NCBI GenBank assembly: GCA_014529385.2
Contig: CM043966.1
Location: forward strand, 103,553,087 to 103,617,086
Length of the DNA stretch: 64,000 nucleotides
Source: Adiantum capillus-veneris
Lineage: Eukaryota; Streptophyta; Polypodiopsida; Polypodiales; Pteridaceae
Reading direction: 5' to 3'
Position 1 is the stretch's first letter. Each line of letters begins with the position of its first letter. Of this stretch, positions 1 through 11,389 are shown in pieces. A program made the translations under genes and the position numbers. The notes under the pieces are model-generated. The model saw nothing but the letters and a program-made list of their open reading frames with translations. It was not told the DNA's origin and searched no databases.

Positions 1-1307
1 TAAGGTTCCAAAACTTTAATTGAAAAGTTCAAACGGTCAAAGCTAGGAAAATTGGATGGTGGAGGGAGCAATCAAAAGTCTTCCCACACCCTATCAAGTG
101 GGGGGCAAGTCTTAAGAGTAGGGGAGGAGGGAAACAGACACACACACACACACAACTCCAAAGCTTCCCCCAAAGGGAATACTAGACACATGGCAGACTC
201 CTAGCCCAGTTGCACCCAATCTTCCCTCAAATCCTATTGGATGGAGATAGTGGTGGACCAATGAGAATTATGCTAGATTAAAATTAGTCTAATCAAATTA
301 AAAATGCTTGATAAAAGAACCAATAGAAATTAATCTCCCTAAAAGACTATTAGACAGTCTACCAAGGGGTCCAATGAGCATCCAACAGCCCAATGGCTTG
401 CCTGATTCTTATTGGTCAGAAGACTAAAAGATCCAATGAGACAATAAATGAATTATTTGATTATCTAAATCTATCACAAAAGGGGAAAGGGGGACATGTC
501 ACAAGGCTATCAAATATGCTTTTAATTTGTGATTGGCTAAGCTTTACAAAGCCAATGGGAGGCCACCATGAGTAATTAGCAAGAGGGGTCCACCAAGAAG
601 AGAGAGAGGGATGCATTTTTGTCTAACACAGTGCTACACACACACACACACACACAACTCATGTGTGCAAGAAGAACTCCATCTCCTTCTCCAAGCATTG
701 AGAATAGAGGCCTACATCAATAAGTCTTGGCTATGGAATGCAAATCCAACCAAGAGCCAAGCTTCAATGGCATGCTCATCTCCTCTACCATGCTAATTAC
801 TAAGCTAAGATATACTATTTGAGTGAGGAGAATACTTCTTTTTCATAAGATACATCTTCTTCCTCTCAATCTATCCTCATTCCCTGCTAGCTTTCAACAT
901 TTTTGAAGGTGTGTGAGGTGTTGGGACTGAGGCTAGGGACACTAGGTGTGTTTTTCAAGAATAATTTGGTGCATGAAGCTTCCAGCTTCATTACACCAAT
1001 TATTTTTGTCAAGGAACACAAGAATTGTGTTGTACAAAAGTCTTCTTTGACGGGAGAAGCTATAATACAAAGCCTTTTTGGAGGGGGGGCCGACTCCATG
1101 TAAATTTGGTCCTCAACTATTGTCAATTGTTCTATTTCTCTCTTTTCTCAAGTATTGTCAATGCCAAATTAGCAAGGTGTGAATTGCTATATTGCTTTCT
1201 CAGATTAAGTAATCTCTCTATGCTTATTAGGAACTTGTTCTTAATGAAATGTTCACTATGTTATCAATTTCCGCTACACACAAGTTACTAGTGAATTAAA
1301 TGTTACA
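1..1307 (+). repeat. 5' LTR of chromovirus A (left end outside window)
   Basis: The sequence from base 1 matches that from 7511 onward (both begin TAAGGTTCCAAAACTTTAAT), so the window opens inside a long terminal repeat. The right border is set by the primer site that follows at once; the LTR ends in TTACA. It contains short (CA)n runs near 131-155 and 635-657, and a GGAGGGGGG tract near 1079 followed by a segment shared with the C-family LTRs. Compared with the 3' copy, roughly 190 bases at its start lie outside the window. Small reading frames in it are not credible genes. Confidence 0.88.
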
Positions 1308-1308
1308 T

Positions 1309-1320
1309 TGGTATCAGAGA
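1309..1320 (+). other. Primer binding site of chromovirus A (Met-tRNA type)
   Basis: TGGTATCAGAGA lies two bases after the LTR end. It matches the usual plant initiator-Met tRNA primer site TGGTATCAGAGC except for its last base. It fixes the 5' LTR border and the + orientation of the element. Confidence 0.85.
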
Positions 1321-1716
1321 TATTGGTTTCTCTTTTATTGCTCAAGAAGAGAGGTCCTCAAGCTTGCTACAAATGATTGGTGTTATTAATTGCAAAAAAG
1401 TAAGTAGAATAGGGAATTTTTCATCCTTGAAGCACGCTTGATTTATGCAATTAATGGGGATACCGTTGAGAGCTATGGTCTTAATAATGGATTCCTAGGG
1501 GGCTTGCCTATGGCTTAAACATTATTGAGCTATTAGAAGCTTGATAGGAGCCGGTGTTGTCTTGGCTTTGTTGAACCCTCTCTTCTATTCCTTGCAATTA
1601 ATACTCGCACCATGGGTATAGACACTTGAGTGCTTATCTTTGAAGGTAAAGAGGAGTAGCAACTAGGCCTTAAAGCACCAAAGTACAAGTAAAATTTACA
1701 CCTAAAATTTTCTAGT
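1321..1716 (+). other. Untranslated leader of chromovirus A
   Basis: About 400 bases between the primer site and the first gag codon. I see no coding sequence. It has diverged from, but is recognisably related to, the leader of the C copy at 55770-56129 (opposite strand). Confidence 0.6.
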
Positions 1717-3246
1717 ATGGTTGACAAGGGAAAAGAGATTGAATTGAATGTTGATAGCTTTGATTTTGCTAATGATAGAGCAACTAATGATGCCCCTATT
1801 CTTGTAACCTATCTTGTTTCTAGGCTTCAACAATCCCTCGGCAATCCATCCTTCCAAGGTAGGTGCTATAGCAATTGCGCACCCATGGTATTCTCCAAAC
1901 TACCCACCAAGAAGAGAGAGTATTTAGGAAAGCTCCTAGTGAGACTTACAAAAGAGGATTCTCTCTGATAAGGGAAGAAGAGGAGGATCCATACAAAGGG
2001 CTCAAAAACTTGCTACTCGATGAGGCATCTCCCTCCCAAAGGAGAACCCAAGTTTCAATGGTAGAGCCCCCACCAAAAGAACGAGAAAGAAGCAATTCTC
2101 TTGCCACGTTGATGGAGATGGCAGATGGTAGGAAAAACACTCTCCAGCACCCCCTAAATAGAGAAGAACATCGCATACTTCTCTATACCATAATTCAAAG
2201 AGGGAAGAGAGAAAACAAGAGAAGAAAAAGGTGAGAAATAGGTCACCCTCTTCTCCATCTTCTTCATCCTCTTCCTCTTATAAAGAAAGTGATGGTGCAG
2301 ACAAGGAGGAACAAGGGAAGAGAAAGGCGAGAAAGAGGTCACCCTCTTCTCCATCCTCCTTATGCTCTTCGTCTTCTAAAGAAAGTTAGGTGTAGCTCTC
2401 AAACCACCCAAAAGAATATGCCATAGGAAATCCTATGCCACGTGGAAGAGGTCTTCCAAGCTCAAACACTTCAAAGAGGGAGGAAAGAACATATCTTCTC
2501 TTACCTACAATGGCACCTTTGGTGCTATGGACAAAGTCTTGGCCTTTATCCAACAATCCGTTGCGGTGTTTGGAGATGAGGGCTTCACAGAGTCCTCTAA
2601 GCTACATCATGTAGTAGGCATTTTCAAAAGTCCACCAAACAATGGTGGTCTAGCCTACAAGAAAACGGTGAAGCTCCACAAACATGGAAAGCTTTAAGAG
2701 ATTCCATCATGAAGCAATTTTTGGTTACCAATGCCAAAGATAAATTACTCACTCAATAGTGAAGCTTGAGGCTCTCTCCCTACGAATCTATTCACAAATA
2801 CACAGACAAGTTTTGGGATTTACATCTCAAAGCCACTGTCTTCAAAAATATGGATTTTGGAGAGAAAAAACAACAATATTGTGTGGGTGATATGCTGGAG
2901 TATGCTAACTCCCAAAGGCCACTCACCATATGTGCGGTCATACATCATACAATGGTGGCTTCAAAAATCAACTTCCAACAACAAGAGCCTTAGAGAAATC
3001 TTAAGCCCATGGAAAAAAAGGACCATAACAAGACTAAGGGGAAGGACAATGTCCAAAAGTATCCCAAAGGCAATGCCAGAAACAACCAGCTAAGGAGAAG
3101 AGAGTTTATGAAGGCAAAAATCAACTCTCTCCTGAAGAGCTAGAGCGTTATCGAAAAGATAACCGTTGTTTCAAGTGCGGGGAGCAAGGGCATGCCTATA
3201 GTGCTTGTCCCCACAAGAATACACGTAATGAGCCTCCTAGAGCTAC
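1717..3246 (+). pseudogene. Gag of chromovirus A, degenerate
   Basis: Gag is the RNA-binding capsid precursor of the retrotransposon. The start is ATG 1717 (MVDKGKEIELNVDSFDFAN), which aligns with the C-family gag starts at 53115 (+) and 55727 (-). The middle is a Ser/Arg/Lys-rich low-complexity stretch (about 2080-2450). It is followed by a capsid-like region around 2520-2990 (KYTDKFWDLHLKA) and a CX2CX4HX4C zinc knuckle (CFKCGEQGHAYSAC) near 3170-3212. Stops and frameshifts break the frame repeatedly, for example after 1968, 2234 and 2993, so no full protein can be made. Assignment rests on the zinc knuckle, on the position between primer site and protease, and on similarity to the better preserved copy at 54286-55769. 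Confidence 0.82.
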
Positions 3247-3720
3247 CTTGGTCAAAATTCAAGAAAAGAATGTTCATCGCAGACGATCTCCTCTATGCCA
3301 TACTTGGGGAAAGGTAAGAGAACATGATGCTTTCATTCTCTTTGACCTTGGTTTTACTCACAATTTCATAGCCACAGAGTTGGCCACCAAGCTAGGAATC
3401 CAAGCGTATGAGATGGGAGATGTCCTACCTGCTGATGGTGCTTTCAAGGGTCAAGAATCCTTAGTCACTCCCTTGATTGGGAAACTGAGGCTCCAATGTC
3501 CAAAGTTATGTGGAAAAGGAGGATTTCTTCACCTCTCCTCTCAAGCATGAGGATGTAATCCTAGGGGCACCATGGTTTGATCGCATGGCTGTCAATGTTA
3601 CATTCCTTGAAAGACAAATTTACTTTAGGTTCAGGGAAAAAGATATGTACATAGATGCGAAGGAGTTGGGTAGTACCATACCCATTGTACATAAGCAAGC
3701 TTTCAATAAGTTAATAAAGA
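3247..3720 (+). pseudogene. Aspartic protease of chromovirus A, degenerate
   Basis: Retropepsin-like domain that would cleave the polyprotein. The active-site segment reads ILFDLGFTHNFIA (near 3328-3372) where the family has D-S/T-G-A-T-H-N-F, so the residue after the catalytic Asp is Leu and the site is probably dead. The second half (VILGAPWFDRMAVNV, near 3556-3600) is typical of the protease C-terminus and lies in another frame, which marks a frameshift near 3500-3540. It lies directly between the gag zinc knuckle and reverse transcriptase, the normal Ty3/gypsy order. Confidence 0.8.
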
Positions 3721-5190
3721 GCTCTTTTTCTATGTACATGATTTTTATTAAAGATTCTCAAAATCAACCTAATGTTTTAGCAAGAGAAGGTATAAACAAT
3801 CAAAAGGAATTAGACTTATCCAATTTCCTCAAGGGATTCCAATATGTTTTTATTGATGACATCCCTTGTGAGCTACCTCCCAAACGAGGGGATGAAGACC
3901 ATGCAATTGAACTTCTTCTTGGAAGTTCACTGCCTAATAAACCTCTTATCGAGTTTCTCAAGCTCAACAAGAGGAGATTATGTGGCAAGTGCATGAGTTG
4001 GTTGAGAAAGGCATGGTTAGGCCTAGCTCATCTTCATTTTGTTCACTAGTGTTATTAGTGAAAAAGAAAGATGGCACCTATCGTATGTGTGCCAACTATA
4101 GACCATTAAATAGGATCACTATCAAGAATAGGTTTCCCATTCCACGGGTAGAAATATTTGATGGTTGACCTACTTCAGTAGGATTGGCCTAAAAAGTGGC
4201 TACCATCAAATTAGGATAGTTGATCAAGACATTGTAAAGACCACATTTTGCACTACGTTTGGTCTTTAAGAGTACATTGTCATGCCTTTTGGCTTGACCA
4301 ATGCACCAACCACATTCAAGCCTGATGGAGAAGCTATTTAGGTCTCATCCAACCTTTATTGGAATTCTCTTTTATGATATAATCATCTACTCTAATTCAT
4401 TAGACGAACACAAGCAACTCCTCCAGGTAATATTTCAAGTTCTACGACAGAATAAACTTTATATTAATAGAAAGAAAAGTGAATTTTTCTTACAAGAGAT
4501 TCAGTATTCAAGTCACATTATCTCTCAAGATGGCATCCAAATGGATCCATCAAAGTTAGAGGTATTAAAAAAGGATGGACTAATCCAAGGAATCTGCATG
4601 AATTAAGAAGATTTATAGGTATGTGTGCATACTATAGATGCTTCATAGAAAAGTTCTCACAAATTTCAGGACCATTACATGACCTCACAAAGAAAAACGT
4701 TAGGTATATATGGTCCACCAAGGAGAACAATGCTTTTGAAAAGCTTAAAGAGAAGCTTTTCTCTCAACATGTGCTTACACTTCCGGATCCCAAAAAAACA
4801 TTTGAGGTTCAATGAGGTCCAATGCGACGTCTGTGGTGATTGCCTTGGAGCTATTTTGCTTCAAAAAGGGCACCTCATAGCCTACAAAAGTTCAAGGCTC
4901 GACCTTGTTGAACAAGCTTTAGGGATATATGAGAAGGAACTATTAGCAATTCTACATGCTCTAGACTCGTAGAAACACTATTTATTGGGGACTCTTTTCA
5001 TTCTACAAACGGATCACCAAAGCCTAAAGTACTTCATGATATAGACCAAACACTCCGCCCGACAAACAAATGATGTGGGAAAATTTGCTTTTGCAATCTC
5101 ATTTTCATATTTCTCACATTGCTCGGAAGCATAATCAAGTGGCCAATGCACTTTCCAGATGACCGAGAGTGAATGCGGTATCAATAGCAT
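3721..5190 (+). pseudogene. Reverse transcriptase and RNase H of chromovirus A, degenerate
   Basis: RT copies the element RNA to DNA and RNase H removes the RNA. Visible RT landmarks are [20 protein letters not shown] and [11 protein letters not shown] (about 4018-4110), then RFPIP and, after several stops, the catalytic loop. That loop reads LFYDIIIYS (near 4367) instead of Y/F-x-D-D-I-L-I-Y-S, so one of the two catalytic aspartates is lost. RNase H signs are IAYKSSRLDLVEQ, YEKELLAILHALD and LQTDHQSLKYF (about 4880-5035), ending in VANALSR (about 5142-5160). At least six frame breaks are present. A second, opposite-strand copy of the same domains lies at 45.9-46.9 kb. Confidence 0.85.
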
Positions 5191-5196
5191 CTCACC

Positions 5197-5488
5197 TCGG
5201 GGGGTTCATTATGTGTAAAACTACCATATCATGTGCATTCAAAACATGTTTGTAAAACCCCTTACCTGTGAATTTTGTTAAGAATATAATGCACCCTTTT
5301 CTTTTAAGATCTGTAAGCTTTTTTCAAATTTGAAAAAATAATACCATCCTGTATATATATTTCTGTAAGCTTCAAGAACTTTAAATACCCTTATGTTGCA
5401 TTCATGTGATAGGTTACATTTTTATCAGGTGACCTCCCTGGGCAACTCAGAATGATCTATCTTCTATGATAGATGAGTAAGCTATCCA
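5197..5488 (+). repeat. Copia-LTR-like fragment inserted in chromovirus A pol
   Basis: About 250 bases starting at CTCGGGGGGTTCATTATG separate RNase H from integrase. They match, in reverse complement, the 5' LTR of the copia element at 30835-31085 (shared TTTTTTCAAATTTGAAAAA and CTTTAAATACCCTT). The flanks ATAGCATCTCAC and CATAGCAGCTCAC look like a target-site duplication. Next to it AATGATNTATCTTCTATGAT occurs twice (5450 and 5502), a local tandem duplication. No coding capacity. Confidence 0.7.
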
Positions 5489-6600
5489 TAGCAGCTCACA
5501 ATGATGTATCTTCTATGATAGATGAGTACACTATTGATCTCAATTTTAGAGACGTGATTTCAGCCTTTGCACTAGGGAAGAAGGAAGAACCATTTACCCT
5601 ACAACATAGTTATCTTCTCTATGGAAATAGACTATGTGTTACTAACTCACTACGTAAGAAAGTAGTGTATGAATCTCATGCTCCTCCTTATGCGGAGCAT
5701 AGAGTTATTTAGTCTATTCTAAAAGGGATAAAAACATACTTCTATTGGCCTACCATGAAAGCAAACATACAAGAGTATGTTTCAAAATGTGTGGTATGCC
5801 AAAAGACAAATTTTGATACAAGGAAGAAACTTGGGTTGCTTCAACTTTTGCCAAATCCCTAATTCACCATGGGAGAGCATATCCATGGATTTTATATTTG
5901 GATTTCCCAAGTCTATCCATGGGAATAGAGGAATATGGACAATAGTAGACAGGTTTAGCAAACAAGCACATTTCATACCTGTCAAAAAAACTATCAAAGC
6001 CCATCAAATGGCAACCCTCTTTATTGCAAATCTTCAAGAACCACAGCTTGCCAATATTCATAGTGTTGAATAGAGATCCTAGAATGACCAATAACTTTTG
6101 AAAGGATCTCTTTAAGAGTTTAGGTACAAGGATACATTTATCTTTGGCCTATCACCCACAAACGGATGGCCAAAGTGAAATAGCTAACCTAGCAATTCTT
6201 GATCTACTAAAATCTTACATCACAGAAGTAGATCAAAATTCCCAATGGGAGAAGTACTTACCTTTAGTGGAGTATGCTTACAATAACTTTGTACATACTT
6301 CCACGGGAAAAGCACCATTTGAGGTGATAGAGGGAAGATCAAAAAGTCCCATACTACTCAAGGTTCATGGGAAGATCTTTGCTGCTACAAATCAATATAG
6401 CCGAGACCTCCAAGATCCATCTCTCAGCAAAGGCAAAAGGGTGTTTCTGGCATAGAAGATCTCCGTACTTTAAACAAAATGATTGTGTCTTGCGTAAGTT
6501 TCCCAAGGCTCCATTAAGGCACACAACAAGTAAGAATCCTACGGGACACCAAAAGTACTATACTAAGTTAGCAAAAAGGTACTATTCAAATTCTTAGGCC
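5489..6600 (+). pseudogene. Integrase of chromovirus A, degenerate
   Basis: Integrase inserts the cDNA into the genome. The zinc-binding part ends with KCVVCQKTNFDT (near 5790). The catalytic core shows WESISMDFIFGFPKS (first Asp, about 5873-5915), a DPRMT segment (near 6078) with Asn where the family usually has S-D, and AYHPQTDGQSEIANL (about 6147-6190) containing the catalytic Glu. Stops and at least two frameshifts interrupt it. The order after RNase H and before a chromodomain is that of Ty3/gypsy chromoviruses. Confidence 0.83.
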
Positions 6601-6890
6601 AATCAATGAGATGACCTATCAACTCAAGTTGCCGAATCATTGGCTCATACACAATGCTTTCCATGTGAGGCTACTAAAGCCTTACAAAGGAGAGCCATGT
6701 CAAGAAGCAACCATTGAAGACACCAGAGATCAAGGACCAAGAAGAAGTGTTGCAGCCCGAGTCCATTCTCCAACATGTACACAAAGACAAGGTATAATTA
6801 TGAGGCGGTAAGATTATTTGACGATATCTTATCAAGTTTAAAAGTTATCCTTTTGAAAATTCTAGATGGATGCAAGGCATACAATTAAAG
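6601..6890 (+). pseudogene. Integrase C-terminus and chromodomain of chromovirus A
   Basis: The segment MTYQLKLPNHWLIHNAFHV followed by RLLKPY (6611-6690) is the typical integrase C-terminal strand and GPF/Y-like region. After a frameshift comes LQPESILQHV and then YLIKFKSYPFENSRWM (about 6748-6880), which matches the aromatic-cage core of a chromodomain. In chromoviruses this domain directs insertion toward modified chromatin. Two stops lie between these parts. The C copy at 48620-48700 keeps the same YPF-DA-YM pattern. Confidence 0.72.
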
Positions 6891-7323
6891 GATAACCTAA
6901 ACCTTGTCTATGCTTTATGATTCCCTAGAGTAAGAAAATGTAAATATGTATAAATTATAAGGCTCTCTTTTTATTTACTGTGCATAAACGTTAATAAGTA
7001 TGAATGCTTAGGATCGTGTTTGTGGAGATGGCGTCTCCCAAACACCAAGTAGAGTTTGTCACTCTACTATAGAAGATTGATATGGACTAATGTGCCGACA
7101 TGCTTGTGGAAGCTAAGGCTCTCAGGCACCAAATGGAGTAGTCATCCATTCTGGGATAGTGTCGTAGGGTAAAATAGGGATCCTCTACCCGCTAGAAAAC
7201 GGACTAATGACTAGACTTTATCTTCTATACCTTATAGTCCAAGACAACTATGATTTTCAAGGGACAGTTAATTTCATAAAAACTATTATCTAAATCTCCC
7301 AAATGATTTTCTCATGTTAAATT
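6891..7323 (+). other. 3' untranslated region of chromovirus A
   Basis: No coding sequence. It contains a segment (CTCCCAAACACCAAGTAGA, near 7035) shared with 48870 (+) and with 52738 in reverse complement, which links A to the C family. No convincing polypurine tract is visible just before the LTR. Confidence 0.6.
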
Positions 7324-8577
7324 GGTCGTTGAATATGGAGAAGTACTAGGGGAGTAAAAGTTAGAATATTGGTAAGGCTGCCAGACTGATCTCTGCAGGG
7401 ATCCAAAGGAGAGAATATAGGGATCCAAATGGGGCACTCTACAAAATAGCATTGTGCATCATTGGAGCTTAAAGTACCTAAGGTTCAACTCCATTACGAA
7501 TTCCATAGGCTAAGGTTCCAAAACTTTAATTGAAAACTCCAAATGGTCAAAGCTGGGGAAATTGGATGGTGGAGGGAAGACTCAAAAGTCTTCCCACATC
7601 CCTATCAAGGAGGGGGAGAGCCCTAAGAGTAGGGGAAGAGAGAGAAACACAGTCACACACTCCAAAGATTCCCCTAAAGGGAATACTGGACACATGGCAG
7701 ACTCCTAGCCCACCAATTGCTCCCAATCTTCCCTAAAATTTTATTGGATGGCCATACAGGTGGACCAATGAGAATTAGGCTAGAGTAAAATTAATTTAAT
7801 CAATTTATAAATGCTTGATAAAAGAACCAATGGGAATTAATCTCCCTAAAAGACTATTGGACAGTCTATAAGGGGTCCAATGAGCATCCAACAGCCCAAT
7901 GACTTGCCTGATTCCTATTGGCCAGAAGACTAAAAGGTCTAATGAGAGAATAAATGATTTATTTAATTACATCAAGCTCTCAAAAAAAGGGAAAGGGGGA
8001 CACGTGTCACAAGGCTATTAATTTTGGTTCTAATGTGTGATTGGTTAAGCTTTACAGGAGCCAACAACAAATCTTGCCTATGGAATGCAAATTCAACCAA
8101 GAGCCAAGCTTCAATGACATGCTCATGTCCTCTACCATGCTAGTTACTAAGCTAAGCTATATTATTAAAGTGACTAGATGTGAGGAGAATACTTTTTCTT
8201 GTGAGATACATCTCCTTCCTCTCAATCTATCCTCATTTCGTGCTAGCTCTCACCATTTTTGAAGGTGTGTGAGGTCTTGGGATTGAGGCTAGGGACAGTA
8301 GGTGTGTTTTTCAAGCATAATTTGGTGCATGAATATTCCATCTTCATTGCACCATTCAGTTTTGTCAAGGAACACAAGAATTGTATTGTACAAAACTCTC
8401 CTTTGATGGGAGAAGCTATAATACAAAGCCTTTTTGGAGGGGGGACTGGCTCCATGGACATCCGATCATCAACTGATGTCAATTGTTCTATTTCTCTCTC
8501 TTTTCAAGTATTATCAAAGCCAAATTAGCTAGGTGTAAATTACTATGTTTCTTTCTCAAATTAAGTTACTCTCTCTA
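7324..8577 (+). repeat. 3' LTR of chromovirus A, left part
   Basis: Repeats the 5' LTR (7511 onward matches base 1 onward). The start is approximate: homology with the C LTRs puts it at TGGTCGTTGAATATGGAG. The LTR stops at CTCTCTA (8577), where element B begins. The missing end (CTCTATGCTTCTTAGAAAC to TTACA) reappears at 61839-61922, so B sits inside this LTR. Compared with the 5' copy it lacks about 160 bases, including the (CA)n part. Confidence 0.87.
8573..8577. other. Target-site duplication CTCTA of element B, left copy
   Basis: CTCTA directly precedes the LTR of B and recurs directly after the far LTR at 61839-61843. Together they define the insertion point of B within the A 3' LTR. 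Confidence 0.8.
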
Positions 8578-9503
8578 TGTTTGCAGGTCGCCGCGACGGA
8601 CATCCATAGCATAGCTCTCACGCATCAACACAAAATATCAATACAACTGAAGCGACCAGGTCGATGAGGCATGGAAACTCACTAGGGTGTCATTCCTAAT
8701 GAGCTGAACTCAATGACATGCAACTACTTACTCTGCAAAAAAATCATACGCACTAAAGCCAAGTAATCTGCCTATGTCCTTCTACACAGCTCTACAGTCA
8801 TCATGCCCATTTACCATGCAAATCATACCGGATTCGCACGAAACTTGAAGGGAAGCTACAGGAGACTATTTAGAATCTATCCTATCACTGACACAGCATT
8901 TTGGAGAGGTACATGGATCGTGATCGTTCATCCCAAAGTCAGCAAAAACAGTGAACAGATGATCCCAAAGGGTCATTTTAGGGTCCCTAAAGCCTCTCTT
9001 AGGGTCAAAACAACATAAAATATGCATTTAAACACTCAAAACAGCGATTTAAGGTCTCAAACACATAGTTGAACACCTACACCGAATCTTGAATGCTTAC
9101 ACTTGAATGGAAGATCAAAGTAAGAGGAATACAATGCAATAAACAAATCTGCATTCGGATTACCGTAGCCACAGTAGCGAAGGTTACAAGTTGGAGCAAA
9201 AGGGAGCTCTCAAACGTACGTTCTCTTCTTCAAAACTTGTGATAAAAGAGGATTGTGTTCAAACTTACAAAAGTGACCTTTATAGTTTAGGTCTTTACAA
9301 ATGGCTGGTCCGGCCAAAAAGTCCTAAACTTCTAACTAGATCTCCACTATACAAATGCTCTCGGAAAAATAATCAAAAATTCCTTTACAAGTTCTCGGCT
9401 TAGAGAAGCTCTTTTACAAAAGGAGAAGATTTTCGTAAAAGTGTAGATTCCCTAAAAAATGTGACTCTTTCTCTAGAGACCATTGCTTCGTCCGCGCCAA
9501 ACA
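8578..9503 (-). repeat. 3' LTR of element B
   Basis: A 926-bp LTR in reverse orientation. In element sense it starts TGTTTGGC and ends GCAAACA. It matches the LTRs at 14731-15650 and 60914-61838. A purine tract in element sense lies just upstream (9504-9520), which makes this the 3' LTR. Small reading frames inside it recur in all three LTR copies and are part of the repeat, not genes. Confidence 0.9.
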
Positions 9504-9520
9504 CTCCCCCCTTCCTTATC
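9504..9520 (-). other. Polypurine tract of element B
   Basis: Read on the minus strand the sequence is GATAAGGAAGGGGGGAG, immediately before TGTTTGGC. This is the plus-strand priming site expected beside a 3' LTR. Confidence 0.75.
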
Positions 9521-10454
9521 CTTGCACGTCCTCATGCATACTTAGAGCTCTTGTCATTGATGGGGCTCCAAGGAGGCAAGTTTTGTTGAAAAGCTTCGTT
9601 TGCGGAGTACATCCTCCAGGTCTTCTTGTTGCTGGCTGAAGGGGTTTTCGATCACTTACTATGTGCTGGTATGCTATGTATCGTGCCTTGAGGTCCTTCA
9701 TCATACGATGAAATATTCTTGAGTTGATTTTAAAAAGACCTGTGATGAAGGCCTCCACGAATGTCTGCAAGTAATGTGATGGCAGGTACATAAGTCTGGA
9801 GTACATTACCATCAGGATATGTCATGGTGGTGAATCTTGCAAACTCCAACAAATTCCTCTATGCCCTTCTAAGAACAGATTCCACAGATGATCGTCACCT
9901 TCAGTATCTTTGAACACTTGGATGTAGGTGACGATCATTCGGGCTATCTTTACCAGCATCTGACAGGCTACGTCGGGGACATTCTGCAGCAAAGTGATTG
10001 TCAAATTGAGTGTGTTTACTACATAGGCTACTGTAGGAGGGTTTTGCACCGTCATGACTAGGTAGTTCAGTCTCTATCTCTTCGAGCCTCTCCATGCTGC
10101 AAAGTCCTTTCATGGCCTTCTTCAAGGGACTGGATAGAAGGTAGGATATATTTGGATGTGTTGAGGAGCATTGTGGTAATGTATTAGATCCTACGGCCTC
10201 TTGTCCAGCCACTGTTGTCTCCATTTCGGGTGATCTTCGACGAGAACCTGAGCTTCTTCTGCTGTTAGTGCTACACCTTTGTAATTTCCTTCTTTGTTTT
10301 GTGGCAGGGTTGGCCGCATCTTTTCCTTCCATAAATTGGCTTCGTGGCATATCAAAGGAAAAGGTAGGTAGTTATGGCCAAACCCTTGTACTTGCTCTTC
10401 TGGCTGTAAGAAAGCCAGTGCTACTGACTTCATTATCTTTACTTCATAGGGCAT
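9516..10454 (-). pseudogene. Unrecognised ORF at the 3' end of element B
   Basis: I do not recognise this protein. Between B's polypurine tract and a breakpoint near 10.6-10.7 kb, minus-strand reading frames look protein-like: YKGVALTAEEAQVLVEDHP (near 10200-10280), NTLNLTITLLQNVPDVACQM with DDHLWNLFLEGHRG (9822-10055), and SHYLQTFVEAFITGLFKIN (9516-9812). They lie in two frames separated by stops, so at least two breaks are needed to read about 300 residues. An extra ORF between pol and the 3' LTR is known from several large plant Ty3/gypsy lineages; whether this is such an ORF is inference. No membrane segment, zinc motif or polymerase motif is visible. Confidence 0.45.
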
Positions 10455-10714
10455 GTATTCTTTGGCTGGACCTTCCGGAATCTCCTTAATGCTTTGGGTG
10501 AGCTCATTTCTAATATCTAGGCTTGCCTCGGTTGATCCTTGTCCTTGTTCTCCTTCATGTGAAGTTTCAACGACATTCTTAAGAACCTTTAAAGATGTAT
10601 CTGTTGAGTTTCAAACTCAACACCAATTAACCACGTGGGAACAAGGATAACCAATCTATGACGCTAGAATGATGGGAAACTTACTCTAATTTCCTCTTCT
10701 TGACAATTTGTTTT

Positions 10715-11040
10715 TTAAAACTTTGGGATGACCTTGGGTGATAGAAGGCGATAAAAGATTGTAGCCCAAAGAACATTGTAATCCACAAATGTAATTGTGT
10801 TTCACCTCTCAATCCTTGTTGTTTTTGGGGAAAGTAGCACTCGGATACATTTGAAGGGAGATTCTCCATAACATTTTGTGTCCGAGGAAGAGCAAAAATC
10901 TATCATATGCATATACCTTAGTCTTACAATCTCATCATGACCTTGATTTCCCTCGTTAATAGCTTGGCTCTCAGGATCCACAGATACATCATTGCAAACC
11001 AGCACTTGATACTTTTATGGTACAGTCATTGTAGAGAATA
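10715..11040. repeat. Diverged direct repeat, copy 1
   Basis: Similar, with many changes, to 14310-14638. Shared runs include ATACATCATTGCAAAC, GACCTTGGGTG and AGATACATTT. The copies are in the same orientation, about 3.3 kb apart. They could be old LTRs or a tandem duplication; no terminal motif decides. Confidence 0.6.
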
Positions 11041-11389
11041 CTCTTTGCATGTAGGTTCATGAGAGAACCATCCAAAATGTACTATCAATCCACACACGTG
11101 GCCTGATTTTTAGCAATTCTACTAACGTTATCGTACGTTGAATTAGAGTAGAGGATAACTTATGTAGAGTCCTTGTGCCAATCATTCATCGCATTGATTC
11201 CACTCCGAAGGTACTACTCAATTCTGATTTAGCTTAGTTCTATAAACTCCTTGCAATCATTTGTGGCATTGTCTTCCACTGTGGTGAAGGTACAACTCTC
11301 ACTTCTTATTTAGCTTTGGGCTCTTTTGTATATGAATGTAGGGTTTTCAATGTTTCAAAACTCACTGTTGAGTTGTTGCCACTTTTTAA

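Noticed and set aside
9191-9403. 70-residue frame (LVIKEDCVQTYKSDLYSLGL) found in three places
   Set aside because: All three copies lie inside the B LTRs (also 14828-15040 and 61492-61725). The conservation is that of the repeat, and there is no start context or family match.
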